A DNA stretch of 23,561 nucleotides from Clostridiales bacterium UBA4717 (GTDB taxonomy: Bacteria > Bacillota > Clostridia > Oscillospirales > CAG-272): positions 418 through 23,978 of the forward strand of contig DHJP01000104.1 of assembly GCA_002404395.1 (NCBI GenBank), in the 5' to 3' direction. A model generated the notes under the pieces. It saw nothing but the letters and a program-made list of their open reading frames with translations. It was not told the origin of the DNA and made no database searches. Below are positions 1 to 8,091 of this stretch, in pieces (within the stretch, counting starts at the first letter, position 1; every line of letters starts with the position of its first letter). A program made the position numbers and the translations under genes.

Positions 1-2936
1 CCGTCTGCAAGGAAAGGCATATCCTCGGGCGGAAGTATTCTCGATACGACACCCTTGTTTCCGTGACGGCCTGCCATTTTATCGCCGACCGAGATCTTAC
101 GTTTCTGTGCAACGTATACGCGCACGACTTTGTTTACTCCGGGCGGGAGCTCGTCTCCGTTTTCACGCGAGAAAGTCTTGACATCGACAACGATTCCCGA
201 TTCTCCGTGAGGCAGTCTGAGCGAGTTGTCGCGCACTTCACGGGTCTTGTCTCCGAATATTGCGCGGAGCAGTCTTTCTTCGGGGGTAAGTTCGGTCTCT
301 CCCTTAGGCGAAACCTTACCTACGAGTATATCGCCGGCTCTGACCTCGGTACCCTTGCGGATAATACCTTCCGGGGTAAGGTCCTTAAGGGCGTCTTCGC
401 CGACATTCTGAATTTCACGGGTAATCTCTTCCGGACCGAGCTTGGTATCGCGCGCTTCCTGCGTGTACTCTTCGATATGAATAGAGGTGTACATATCTTC
501 GCGGACAAGCCGTTCGTTAAGCAGAACCGCGTCCTCGTAGTTGTAACCTTCCCAAGTCATGAATCCGATAAGAGCGTTTTTGCCGAGCGAGATCTCGCCG
601 TTTGAGGTTGCGGGACCGTCGGCTATAACGTCGCCTGCTTCAACACGGTTTCCGACATCAACGATCGGGCGTTGGTTAAGACAGGTGCCTTGGTTTGAAC
701 GCTTGAATTTTATAAGCGTGTAGACATCCTTCTTGCCGCTGTCGGCGCGAACGATGATCTCATCGGCAGTTACTCTTTCGACCGTTCCGGAATTTCTTGC
801 AGTGACAACAACTCCGCTGTCTACGCAAGCCTTGTATTCCATACCGGTTGCGACGATAGGAGAATCGTTAATCATAAGCGGCACTGCCTGTTTCTGCATG
901 TTTGATCCCATGAGCGCACGCGAGTTGTCGTCGTTTTCAAGGAACGGGATCATTGCGGTTGCGACCGAAACCACCATTTTAGGCGAAACGTCCATATAAT
1001 CCGGCACTGACGAGTCAACGACGAGTATCTCGTTTCTGCGTCTTGCCGAAACACGGCGGTTAACAAAGCGATTGTTTTCGTCAAGCGGCTCGTTTGCCTG
1101 TGCTATCGTATAGTTGTCTTCCACGTCGGCTGTCATATACTCGATCTCGTTTGTTACGACGCCGGTCGCCTTATCTATCTTGCGGTAAGGCGCTTCGATG
1201 AAGCCGTACTCGGAAATACGCGCATATGTGGAAAGATACGAGATAAGACCGATGTTGGGTCCTTCAGGCGTTTCGATCGGGCACATTCTGCCGTAATGGG
1301 TATAGTGTACGTCGCGCACTTCAAACGAAGCGCGGTCACGCGACAGACCGCCCGGACCGAGTGCGGAAAGTCTGCGCTTGTGGGTAAGCTCGGCAAGCGG
1401 ATTGTTCTGATCCATGAACTGCGAAAGCGGGTTGGAGCCGAAAAATTCACGGATAGCCGTTACAACGGGGCGGATATTGATAAGCGCCTGAGGCGTGAGC
1501 GAATCCGCATCGTTGATGTTCATGCGCTCTTTGATATTTTTGTCCATGCGTGCAAAGCCGATGCGGACATGGTTCTGCAACAGCTCGCCGACCGAACGCA
1601 GACGACGGTTGCCGAGATGGTCGATATCGTCGCAGACGTCAATGCCGTGCGAAAGACATATAAGATAATTTATTGAAGAAAAAATGTCGTCACGTGTAAT
1701 GTGCTTTGGAGCAAGCTCGTTCGCTCTCATGTGAACCATTGCTTTGAGAGTATCAACATCGCCCGCGCTGGCTTCGATGATCTCATTGAGTACAGCGACT
1801 CTGACCTTTTCGGTGATTCCGCAATCCTTAAGATCAAATCCGAGAATCGATTCGGGATATACGGTGTGGTTCGAGAAGATCTTGAGCTCCTTTTCGTCCT
1901 CGGTATCGGGAGCGTACACGTACACTTCGTTGACGGCGTTCATTTCGATATTCAACGCCATTTCATGGTCGAGCACGGTTCCGGCAGTGTAGAGCAACTC
2001 GCCGGTCGTGAAGCTGTACACATCGCGCGAAAGCTTCTGGTTTTCGCAACGGTGGCTGATTGCCAGCTTTTTATCGAATTTATATCTTCCGACGGGGTAG
2101 AGATCATACTTCTTCGGGTCGAAAAACATATTGTTGATAAGCGTTTGAGCGCTTTCAACGTTCGGCGGCTCTCCCGGGCGCAGCTTTTTGTAGATATCCT
2201 TGAGCGCTTCTTCGCCGAGAGTAGATTGGGTCTTTTCCGCTTCGGCGGGAATGGTGTCCTTTTCGAAGGTGGCGCGGATCTTAACGTCATCGCCGAACAT
2301 TTCGAGAATGTCGTCGTTGCTTTCAACACCGAGCGCGCGTATGAGTACGGTTATCGGGATCTTGCGGTTTTTGTCGATTCTGACATAGAATACGTTGTTT
2401 GCGTCGGTCTCGTATTCAAGCCATGCGCCGCGGTAAGGAATGACGGTTGAAGTATATATAGCACTCTGAGTTTTCGGATCGGTATCCTTTGCATAGTATA
2501 TACCGGGAGAACGGACGATCTGCGAGACTATGACACGCTCGGCTCCGTTGATAACGAAGGTTCCGTTGTCGGTCATAAGCGGAAAGTCGCCCATGTATAT
2601 CGGAGATTCTTTGACTTCTCCTGTGATCTTGTTGGTAAGACGGACGGTCACTCTGAGAGGCGCGGCATAGTTTACGTCGCGTTCCTTGCACTCCTCTACC
2701 GGATACTTCGGGGTCGGATCTATGGTGTAGTCAATAAACTCAATTACCAGATTGCCCGAATAGTCAACAATAGGGGACACATCGTGAAGAACCTCCGTCA
2801 AACCCTCCTCGAGGAACCATCTGTACGACTTTTTCTGAACTTCGATAAGATTAGGCATTTCAAGGGTCTCGCCGATCTTGGAGAAGCTCATTCGCGTTAT
2901 GTTCCTGCCAAGTTTTTGCTCATGGGGTTTGACCAT
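1..2936 (-). CDS. rpoB: RNA polymerase beta subunit, 5' part (3' end beyond the window)
   Basis: This encodes the catalytic beta subunit of RNA polymerase. The reverse strand is open from an ATG at 2936, preceded by GGAGTGA, down to the window edge, giving 978 codons of a protein that is usually about 1200 residues in Bacillota. Family hallmarks are visible in order: the N-terminal [17 protein letters not shown] segment, the rifampicin-binding stretch (residues ~500-526, [20 protein letters not shown]), the [14 protein letters not shown] block, and the active-site segment with [12 protein letters not shown] near the truncated end. Residues D509, H519 and S524 correspond to E. coli D516, H526 and S531 and are all the sensitive type. 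rpoC would be expected next, to the left. No rplJ or rplL lies upstream, so the gene has its own promoter instead of joining the usual ribosomal protein operon. Identity is certain; only the C-terminus is missing. Confidence 0.98.
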   Translation of the reverse strand, partial: MVKPHEQKLGRNITRMSFSKIGETLEMPNLIEVQKKSYRWFLEEGLTEVLHDVSPIVDYSGNLVIEFIDYTIDPTPKYPVEECKERDVNYAAPLRVTVRLTNKITGEVKESPIYMGDFPLMTDNGTFVINGAERVIVSQIVRSPGIYYAKDTDPKTQSAIYTSTVIPYRGAWLEYETDANNVFYVRIDKNRKIPITVLIRALGVESNDDILEMFGDDVKIRATFEKDTIPAEAEKTQSTLGEEALKDIYKKLRPGEPPNVESAQTLINNMFFDPKKYDLYPVGRYKFDKKLAISHRCENQKLSRDVYSFTTGELLYTAGTVLDHEMALNIEMNAVNEVYVYAPDTEDEKELKIFSNHTVYPESILGFDLKDCGITEKVRVAVLNEIIEASAGDVDTLKAMVHMRANELAPKHITRDDIFSSINYLICLSHGIDVCDDIDHLGNRRLRSVGELLQNHVRIGFARMDKNIKERMNINDADSLTPQALINIRPVVTAIREFFGSNPLSQFMDQNNPLAELTHKRRLSALGPGGLSRDRASFEVRDVHYTHYGRMCPIETPEGPNIGLISYLSTYARISEYGFIEAPYRKIDKATGVVTNEIEYMTADVEDNYTIAQANEPLDENNRFVNRRVSARRRNEILVVDSSVPDYMDVSPKMVVSVATAMIPFLENDDNSRALMGSNMQKQAVPLMINDSPIVATGMEYKACVDSGVVVTARNSGTVERVTADEIIVRADSGKKDVYTLIKFKRSNQGTCLNQRPIVDVGNRVEAGDVIADGPATSNGEISLGKNALIGFMTWEGYNYEDAVLLNERLVREDMYTSIHIEEYTQEARDTKLGPEEITREIQNVGEDALKDLTPEGIIRKGTEVRAGDILVGKVSPKGETELTPEERLLRAIFGDKTREVRDNSLRLPHGESGIVVDVKTFSRENGDELPPGVNKVVRVYVAQKRKISVGDKMAGRHGNKGVVSRILPPEDMPFLAD

Positions 2937-3106
2937 AATAAAAATCACTCCGTTTCAACTTATTTTTGCTTTGGGTATTTACAATCGTCAAAAAGCGTGC
3001 TATATTATACTTATGAAGCGAACGCGATCTGCCGCTTATCTCCGACATCATGGGTTTTAAGACGATCTGGAAATAAACATATTTACCGATTATAATGCAG
3101 TATATT

Positions 3107-3135
3107 ATCTTATCATATAATGCAAATATTGTCAA
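3107..3135 (-). promoter_or_regulatory. Sigma-A promoter of rpoB
   Basis: On the reverse strand TTGACA (3130-3135) and TAAGAT (3107-3112) are separated by 17 bases. The predicted transcript starts near 3100 and has a leader of roughly 165 bases before the rpoB start at 2936. TATAAT-like boxes at 3089-3094 and 3004-3009 lack good -35 partners. The -35 box lies in a 14-base sequence that recurs exactly at the lysine riboswitch promoter. Confidence 0.6.
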
Positions 3136-3214
3136 TAGTTTTGCACAAAAAAAGTTCGGTTTTATTTTTAAATCGACGAAAGATTCCCAAAAACGAAAAA
3201 ATATCAAAAAACAC

Positions 3215-3243
3215 TTGAAATTTGTTTTCATTTGTGGTATAGT
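3215..3243 (+). promoter_or_regulatory. Sigma-A promoter of rpsT
   Basis: TTGAAA (3215-3220) and TATAGT (3238-3243) are separated by exactly 17 bases, a near-consensus vegetative promoter. Transcription would start around 3250, leaving a leader of about 98 bases before the TTG start codon of rpsT. Confidence 0.75.
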
Positions 3244-3347
3244 ATATTAACGTGATTGCATTTACACGGATATTTCGCTTGATAACAGCGTTATTGTTCG
3301 TGAAATTATCCGAAGATAAAGAAGCTTTCGAAGGGGAGGTGAACGGT

Positions 3348-3614
3348 TTGCCGAACATTAAGTCAGCAAAGAAGCGCGTGCTTGTAACCGCTTCCAAGAC
3401 CATGCAGAACAAAATGATCAAGACAGCTCTCAAGACCTCGATGAAGAAGTTTGAGGCTGCTGTTGAAGCAGGCGATAAGGCTCTTGCATCTGCTACCTAT
3501 AAGGATGCGGTCAAGAAGATCGATAAGGCTGTTGCAAAGAATATCATGCACAAGAACACCGCTGCAAGAAGAAAGAGCAGATTTACTGTAATGCTCAACA
3601 AGGTCAGCGCGTAA
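3348..3614 (+). CDS. rpsT: 30S ribosomal protein S20, UUG start
   Basis: S20 is a small basic helical protein that binds 16S rRNA early in assembly of the 30S subunit. The product of 88 residues begins (M)PNIKSAKKRV, which is the conserved S20 N-terminus. It has the family's lysine-rich helices and ends with NTAARRKSRFTVMLNKV. The frame is open further upstream, but the start is set at TTG 3348 because the protein family begins exactly there and a very strong Shine-Dalgarno sequence, AGGGGAGGTGA, lies just before it. The rare UUG start recalls E. coli rpsT, which also uses UUG and is translationally autoregulated; similar control here is inference. The gene has its own promoter and terminator, so it is monocistronic. 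Confidence 0.97.
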   Translation: MPNIKSAKKRVLVTASKTMQNKMIKTALKTSMKKFEAAVEAGDKALASATYKDAVKKIDKAVAKNIMHKNTAARRKSRFTVMLNKVSA

Positions 3615-3631
3615 CTCATGATTACAACTAA

Positions 3632-3655
3632 AACCGGACAGTGTCCGGTTTTTTT
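3632..3655 (+). terminator. Intrinsic terminator of rpsT
   Basis: An 8-bp stem, AACCGGAC with GTCCGGTT, with a 3-base loop is followed directly by a run of T residues. It begins 17 bases after the rpsT stop codon. Confidence 0.9.
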
Positions 3656-3682
3656 GTTTGCTTTTGTTTCCGATAAAACAAT

Positions 3683-3719
3683 ATCGGCGAAAAAAGCTTT
3701 TGGGGCTTTTTTCGCCGAT
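3683..3719. terminator. Perfect 15-bp inverted repeat between convergent rpsT and lysW
   Basis: The arms 3683-3697 and 3705-3719 are perfect reverse complements (ATCGGCGAAAAAAGC type) with a 7-base loop. The six T residues lie inside the 3' arm on either strand, so it can act in both directions. It sits about 107 bases after the lysW stop codon and is the only candidate terminator for that leftward gene. The placement between two convergent genes supports a bidirectional terminator, but the T tract is atypical. Confidence 0.5.
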
Positions 3720-3825
3720 CGGGAGCAAGACCATACCGCGCGGTCACACAAACGTAAACATCTTCGGACGGATCCGGTGATTTCGGATATATCTGATGCG
3801 GATATTGACTTGCAGCTGTATGTAA

Positions 3826-5388
3826 TCAGATGTTGTCTTTGCCGTAGCGGCGTATCATTATGCGCTTCATGACAAAGAGGAAAAGTACGGTAAGCGCAAC
3901 GCCGATCGGGAGCACGATCCATACATTCTGTACGAAACCGGCGATTATAAACATAACAAACGACAGCACCGCAACGCTGACTGCATACGGAAGCTGGGTC
4001 GAAACATGGTTAAGATGGTTGCACTGACCGCCGGCAGACGACATGATAGTTGTATCGGATATGGGTGAGCAGTGATCACCGCATACTGCACCCGCAAGGC
4101 AGGCGGACATTCCGATAATAAGCAGTTCGCTGATTTCGCCGGTTTCGGATACCGGGAAGATCGCCATAACTATCGGAATGAGGATACCGAAGGTTCCCCA
4201 TGAGGTTCCGGTCGCAAACGCGAGGAAGCAGGCAACGATGAATATGATCGCGGGCAAAAGCATCGAAAGTCCGGCGGCATTATTGACAAGTCCGGAAACA
4301 AACACATCGGCGCCGAGCATACCGGTCATGTTTTTGAGGGCAGTAGCAAACGTGAGAATAAGAATTGCGGGGACCATGGCGATAAAGCCCTGAGGGATAC
4401 ATTCCATCGCTTCTTTGAAAGATACCACGCGTCTTGCGATCAAATATACAAGCACGATGACAAGCGAGATTATACCTCCCCACGGAAGACCGATCGTGGC
4501 ATCGGTGTTTCCGAATGAGCCGACGAAATCGCCGCCGAAATCGGCTCCGCCCCAAGCGTCAACTCCGAAAAATCCGCCTATGTAGATAAGCCCGAGTACA
4601 CAGACGACGATAAGGATGGCTACCGGTATAACAAGATCAATTACTTTGCCTCGAGGAGACGGTGTGACCTCAGCGGATTCGTTGCGTTCGCCTTCAGTGT
4701 AAAGATCGCCCTTTACACGTGCATTCAGCTCATGAATACGCATTGAACCGTAATCAAACTTCATCAAAGAGATCGTAATAATGAAAACAAGCGTGAGCAA
4801 AGAATAGAAGTTGTACGGAATCGCTTTAATGAAAAGCTCAAGTCCGCTCAGCTCCATTCCCTCGGAAAATTTGGATACTGCAGCCGCCCAAGAGGAGATC
4901 GGTGCGATCATACATACAGGCGCCGCCGTGGCGTCGATCAGATATGAAAGCTTTGCACGCGAGATCTTGTGAGCGTCGGTTACGGGGCGCATTACCGAGC
5001 CGACCGTAAGGCAGTTGAAATAGTCGTCGATGAAGATAAGCACGCCGAGAGCAAAGGTCGCCAGCATCGCGCCGCTGCGGCTTTTTATATTTTTCTTTGC
5101 CCATTCGCCGAATGCGTATGAGCCGCCGGCTTTGTTTATAAGCGCGACGATTATGCCGAGCACGACAAGAAATACGAATATTCCCGCAGTGCCTTCAACG
5201 GCGGCGATCAGTCCTTCTCTGACGGCATTGTTGATCATTCCTATCGGGCTGAAGTCGGAAACCAAAAGTCCTCCGACCAAGATACCGATGAAAAGAGACG
5301 AATAAACTTCCTTAGTAATGAGCGCAAGTCCGATGGCTATTATCGGGGGAAGCAGTGCAAGCACGGTTCCGTAAAATTGCGGTTCCAT
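3826..5388 (-). CDS. lysW: NhaC-superfamily transporter, predicted lysine transporter (LysW type)
   Basis: This is a 520-residue integral membrane protein with about a dozen hydrophobic segments. It belongs to the NhaC-type antiporter superfamily: conserved blocks include the FIDDYFNCLTVG stretch (D121, D122), the IAPISSWAAA stretch (164-170), GTSWGTFG (394-401) and GDHCSPISDTT (437-447). Annotation pipelines would call it a Na+/H+ antiporter. The mRNA leader, however, carries a lysine riboswitch and terminator. Published comparative genomics of lysine regulons names NhaC-like proteins under such control LysW, predicted lysine transporters. I therefore infer lysine uptake, probably sodium coupled, repressed when lysine is plentiful. 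The start is ATG 5388 with GGAGAC upstream. The frame stays open upstream only because it reads through the riboswitch. Family assignment is firm; substrate is inferred from regulation. Confidence 0.88.
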   Translation of the reverse strand: MEPQFYGTVLALLPPIIAIGLALITKEVYSSLFIGILVGGLLVSDFSPIGMINNAVREGLIAAVEGTAGIFVFLVVLGIIVALINKAGGSYAFGEWAKKNIKSRSGAMLATFALGVLIFIDDYFNCLTVGSVMRPVTDAHKISRAKLSYLIDATAAPVCMIAPISSWAAAVSKFSEGMELSGLELFIKAIPYNFYSLLTLVFIITISLMKFDYGSMRIHELNARVKGDLYTEGERNESAEVTPSPRGKVIDLVIPVAILIVVCVLGLIYIGGFFGVDAWGGADFGGDFVGSFGNTDATIGLPWGGIISLVIVLVYLIARRVVSFKEAMECIPQGFIAMVPAILILTFATALKNMTGMLGADVFVSGLVNNAAGLSMLLPAIIFIVACFLAFATGTSWGTFGILIPIVMAIFPVSETGEISELLIIGMSACLAGAVCGDHCSPISDTTIMSSAGGQCNHLNHVSTQLPYAVSVAVLSFVMFIIAGFVQNVWIVLPIGVALTVLFLFVMKRIMIRRYGKDNI

Positions 5389-5429
5389 AAGTGTCTCCGT
5401 TCTGCCGCATGGCGGCGAAAAATTTGCAA

Positions 5430-5459
5430 AACAAAAAATACCGCGGCGGAGCCGCGGTA
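5430..5459 (-). terminator. Riboswitch-controlled terminator of the lysW leader
   Basis: On the reverse strand a 9-bp G+C-rich stem (TACCGCGGC with GCCGCGGTA, loop TCC) is followed by TTTTTTGTTTT. It lies between the lysine aptamer and the lysW start, which is the expected place for the expression platform. Lysine binding should favour this hairpin and stop transcription. I did not identify an unambiguous antiterminator pairing. Confidence 0.88.
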
Positions 5460-5479
5460 AAACAGAAAACTGCTTACGT

Positions 5480-5637
5480 ACGATAGCGCTCCACAACCGT
5501 GACAGTCCGCACCATATTCTGATACGAACCAACCCACCGACCCGGAAAAGCAGGTGGATTTCGGCGGAATCTCCTTTCGTATGCCGGCATTTCCGTGCAC
5601 ATTGACAGCCGATAATAGCTCCCGCGCCTCTATCTGT
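5480..5637 (-). promoter_or_regulatory. Lysine riboswitch (L box) aptamer
   Basis: Read on the reverse strand, the leader contains the conserved L-box blocks in the correct order: GATAGAGGCGCGGGAGCT at the 5' side, then AGGAGATTCCGCCGAAAT, then the GGTTGGTTCGTATC segment, GACTGTCAC, and finally GGAGCGCTATC. GATAG and CTATC close the P1 stem. The order and wording match the known lysine aptamer, for example that of B. subtilis lysC. It is followed by an intrinsic terminator and then lysW, giving a transcriptional OFF switch for a lysine transporter. Confidence 0.95.
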
Positions 5638-5662
5638 ATATTTGTATTGCATTACGGAGAAG

Positions 5663-5691
5663 ATTATACATTACAATTTACAAATTGTCAA
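5663..5691 (-). promoter_or_regulatory. Consensus sigma-A promoter of the lysine riboswitch and lysW
   Basis: The reverse strand has exact TTGACA (5686-5691) and exact TATAAT (5663-5668) with a 17-base spacer. The predicted start near 5656 is about 20 bases before the riboswitch P1 stem. A full-consensus promoter fits a gene whose control is by attenuation. Confidence 0.9.
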
Positions 5692-5770
5692 TAGTTTTTT
5701 GACTTTTGCGACAAATTCTGCGCTGTACATAACTTTTTTTATTATAATCGACGAAAAATCCGCCAAACTA

Positions 5771-5799
5771 TTGAAAATAGTGACGAAAAAGCTTATAAT
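5771..5799 (+). promoter_or_regulatory. Sigma-A promoter of proBA
   Basis: TTGAAA (5771-5776) and TATAAT (5794-5799) are separated by 17 bases. The predicted start near 5806 gives a leader of about 26 bases, long enough for the AAAGG ribosome binding site only, so there is no room for a T-box or riboswitch. Confidence 0.8.
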
Positions 5800-5831
5800 A
5801 CCAACAAATATATATGTACGAAAGGTTATTT

Positions 5832-6638
5832 ATGGAAATCACCAAGCTTAAGGAAGTCAAGCGTGTGGTCGTGAAAGTGGGGACCTCCACGCTTACATAT
5901 GATAACGGTTTTCTGAATCTGAGGCGAATGGAATTGTTAGCCCAGGTCATTGCGGATATAATGAACAGCGGCAGAGAGATTGTGCTTGTAAGCTCGGGCG
6001 CGCAGAGTGCCGGTGTTTCAAAGCTCGGTCTGCTTGAAAGACCTGCCTCCAGAGAGGGCAAACAGGCAGTCGCGGCGGTCGGTCAATGCGAGCTTATGAA
6101 GATGTACGATAAATTTTTCTCCGAGTTCGGGATCAAGGCGGCGCAAGTGCTCCTCAACCGTGATGTCTGGGACAACGATGTGCCGCGTCACAATGCCGAG
6201 AATACTTTCAGAGCGCTGCTTGAAATGCGCTGTCTGCCGATAGTAAATGAAAACGACACGATTTCGTATGAGGGAATCGGATTCGGCGGAAACGATATTC
6301 TTTCGGCATACGTTGCACTGCTCTCGGATGCCGACCTCGTTATAAATCTGTCGGATATCGACGGTCTGTATACCAAGAACCCGAGAGAATTTGCGGATGC
6401 CGCCCTGATCAGATTTGTGGACGATATTGACGAGCGCATATCCGAGTGCGCCGGTCCTGCCGGAACTGCGCGCGGAACCGGCGGAATGACGGCAAAGCTT
6501 GAAGCGGCGAAGATACTGACCGATATGGGCATACCTATGATAATAGCCAATGGTCAGAATCCCGAAGTGCTCTACGAAATGCTTTTCAATTGTAAGGTCA
6601 ACGGTACGTTTTTCGATGCGAAAAAAGCAGAGAACTGA
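5832..6638 (+). CDS. proB: Glutamate 5-kinase, short form without PUA domain
   Basis: ProB phosphorylates glutamate to gamma-glutamyl phosphate, the committed step of proline synthesis in the cytoplasm. The 268-residue product has the amino acid kinase fold: KVGTS (15-19) for phosphate binding, SSGAQSAG (54-61), the glutamate-binding VNENDT (138-143), FGGND (151-155) and the nucleotide-binding GTGGMTAKLEAA (215-226). It stops after the kinase domain, about 100 residues shorter than the E. coli enzyme, which has a C-terminal PUA domain; single-domain ProB proteins are known in other bacteria. The start is ATG 5832, 7 bases after AAAGG; an upstream in-frame ATG at 5814 lacks a ribosome binding site. 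It is followed after 116 bases by proA and probably cotranscribed with it. Confidence 0.95.
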   Translation: MEITKLKEVKRVVVKVGTSTLTYDNGFLNLRRMELLAQVIADIMNSGREIVLVSSGAQSAGVSKLGLLERPASREGKQAVAAVGQCELMKMYDKFFSEFGIKAAQVLLNRDVWDNDVPRHNAENTFRALLEMRCLPIVNENDTISYEGIGFGGNDILSAYVALLSDADLVINLSDIDGLYTKNPREFADAALIRFVDDIDERISECAGPAGTARGTGGMTAKLEAAKILTDMGIPMIIANGQNPEVLYEMLFNCKVNGTFFDAKKAEN

Positions 6639-6669
6639 CCGCTCATTCCGAATTTCAGTGACCGCGCAA

Positions 6670-6741
6670 GGGCCTTTGCCCGATCAGCATAAGTCTTACG
6701 TACGGCGCTTCGCGCTTATTTTTTGAATCGGCTTCGCCGAT
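6670..6741 (+). repeat. Three short hairpins between proB and proA
   Basis: The 116-base gap holds three small inverted repeats: GGGC and GCCC (6670-6681), GCGC and GCGC around TTC (6705-6715) followed by TTATTTTTTG, and ATCGGC and GCCGAT around TTC (6727-6741). The last one ends just before the proA ribosome binding site (GGGGAT) and could affect its exposure. The middle one has a T tract but a stem of only 4 bp, so it would be a weak terminator at best. Confidence 0.4.
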
Positions 6742-6754
6742 ATTGGGGATCATT

Positions 6755-7999
6755 ATGAACAGAGAGGAACTGATCGCACTTTGCCTGAATGCGCGTAAAG
6801 CGCAGACGGCGCTTGCACGCTCGGGAATAAATACGAGAAACGCCGCGCTTGAAGCGATCGCCGACCGAATTGTGCGTGATGCGGAGCTTGTGGTAAAGGC
6901 GAACACGGCGGATCTTGAAGCCGCGAGGGCTTCGGGAATGAATGAGGCTATGTGCGACCGTCTCAGGCTCGACCGTGCGCGTATCGAAAAACTTGCCGCC
7001 TCGGTGCGGAAGCTTAAGGTATTGCCCGATCCGCTCGGCAAAAGCGAGGGCTCAAGCCGTCCGAACGGACTGAAAATACAAAAGGTGAGCGTGCCGCTCG
7101 GAAATGTTGCGGTGATATATGAGGCAAGACCGAACGTAACCGTCGATATTGCCGCCATATGCATAAAAAGCGGCAATGCGGCTATACTCAGAGGCGGAAA
7201 AGAAGCATATAATACCAACACTGCGCTTGAAACTTCAATGCGCGCCGCGCTTGACGGCACCGGAATCGATCCGGCGGTGATCTCGCTTGTACACGATACT
7301 TCGCGCGCAAGCTCCGAAGCGTTGATGAAGCTTAACGGCTATGTGGATGTATTGATCCCGCGCGGCGGCAAGGGACTGATAAATACGGTAGTTGAAAATG
7401 CGAGCGTCCCGGTAATTGAGACCGGCGCCGGAAACTGCCATATCTATGTGGACAGTGCGGCGGATTTTGATAAGGCTTTAAAAATTCTCATAAATGCTAA
7501 GGTGAGCCGTCCGTCGGTATGCAACTCGGCGGAAAAACTGCTTGTACACGCGGATATAGCCGAACGTTTTTTGCCGCTTGCCGCAAAGCAGCTTGCCGAA
7601 AATCGGGTTGAACTTCGCGGCGACGGGACGGTATGCCGAATCGTGAAAGCGATTCCGGCGACCGAGGACGATCTGACGAGGGAATACAACGATTATATTA
7701 TGACGGCTTACGTCGTACCGTCGATCGATGAAGCGATAGCGCACATCAACACATACAGCACGCATCACAGCGAGGCGATAATAACCGAAAAACTTGAGTC
7801 GGCTGAAAAGTTTTGCACCGAGATCGATTCGGCGGCGGTATATGTCAACTCTTCCACACGTTTTACCGACGGTGAAGAGTTCGGACTAGGTGCGGAGATC
7901 GGCATATCGACGCAGAAGCTGCACGTGCGCGGTCCGTTTGCGCTTGAGGGACTTACGACATACAAATATTTGATAGTCGGCAACGGCCAGACAAGATAG
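6755..7999 (+). CDS. proA: Gamma-glutamyl phosphate reductase
   Basis: ProA reduces gamma-glutamyl phosphate with NADPH to glutamate semialdehyde, which cyclises to pyrroline-5-carboxylate, the second step of proline synthesis. The 414-residue product has the aldehyde dehydrogenase fold and family blocks: VPLGNVAVIYEARPNVTVD, KSGNAAILRGGKEA, IPRGGKGLI, VIETGAGNCHIYVD, and the catalytic cysteine in SRPSVCNSAEKLL (C256, matching C255 of E. coli). The C-terminal RFTDGEEFGLGAEIGISTQKLHVRGP block is typical. The start is ATG 6755 behind GGGGAT; an upstream in-frame TTG at 6743 overlaps that site. Its partner proB lies directly upstream. The third enzyme, proC, is not in the window. Confidence 0.97.
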   Translation: MNREELIALCLNARKAQTALARSGINTRNAALEAIADRIVRDAELVVKANTADLEAARASGMNEAMCDRLRLDRARIEKLAASVRKLKVLPDPLGKSEGSSRPNGLKIQKVSVPLGNVAVIYEARPNVTVDIAAICIKSGNAAILRGGKEAYNTNTALETSMRAALDGTGIDPAVISLVHDTSRASSEALMKLNGYVDVLIPRGGKGLINTVVENASVPVIETGAGNCHIYVDSAADFDKALKILINAKVSRPSVCNSAEKLLVHADIAERFLPLAAKQLAENRVELRGDGTVCRIVKAIPATEDDLTREYNDYIMTAYVVPSIDEAIAHINTYSTHHSEAIITEKLESAEKFCTEIDSAAVYVNSSTRFTDGEEFGLGAEIGISTQKLHVRGPFALEGLTTYKYLIVGNGQTR

Positions 8000-8010
8000 T
8001 TGCGCAAAAT

Positions 8011-8071
8011 CCGCACTGCTGAACGGTGCGGTCCGAAAACAAATTAAAACGGACGCGCTGCGGCGCGTCCG
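8011..8071. repeat. Two tandem hairpins after proA
   Basis: CCGCAC and GTGCGG pair around a 9-base loop (8011-8031). CGGACGCGC and GCGCGTCCG pair around TGCG (8050-8071), a 9-bp G+C-rich stem. Neither is followed by T residues on the + strand; the second is followed by AAAAAA instead. They could be processing or stability elements allowing differential expression of proA and the downstream lipoprotein, rather than true terminators. On the reverse strand the second is followed by TTTTAATTT, which could stop antisense transcription. Confidence 0.45.
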
Positions 8072-8091
8072 AAAAAAGCAGGAGAGTCAAG

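Larger units (their letters stand above)
2937..3347. other. Divergent rpoB / rpsT intergenic region
   Basis: This is 411 bases without a gene. It holds back-to-back promoters for rpoB (leftward) and rpsT (rightward) and the untranslated leaders of both. The centre (about 3090-3240) is very A+T-rich. A small stem, CGCT and AGCG around TGATAAC, lies at about 3278-3292 in the rpsT leader. I see no rplJ or rplL leader-type structure and no additional reading frame with a ribosome binding site. Confidence 0.7.

Noticed and set aside
63..2450. Several + strand open frames antisense to rpoB, the longest 249 residues at 1701-2450
   Set aside because: The reverse strand encodes unambiguous RpoB across the whole stretch; the antisense frames are shadows.
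3252..3347. A 32-residue N-terminal extension of S20 from an in-frame upstream start
   Set aside because: S20 proteins begin at PNIKSA, and the strong Shine-Dalgarno lies right before TTG 3348; the extension would start at the transcription start.
5389..5652. An 88-residue N-terminal extension of the NhaC-type protein
   Set aside because: The extension reads through the terminator and lysine riboswitch; ATG 5388 has a ribosome binding site and starts at the family's usual N-terminus.
8011..8071. Intrinsic terminator for proBA
   Set aside because: The stems are good but no T tract follows on the + strand, so termination is not supported.
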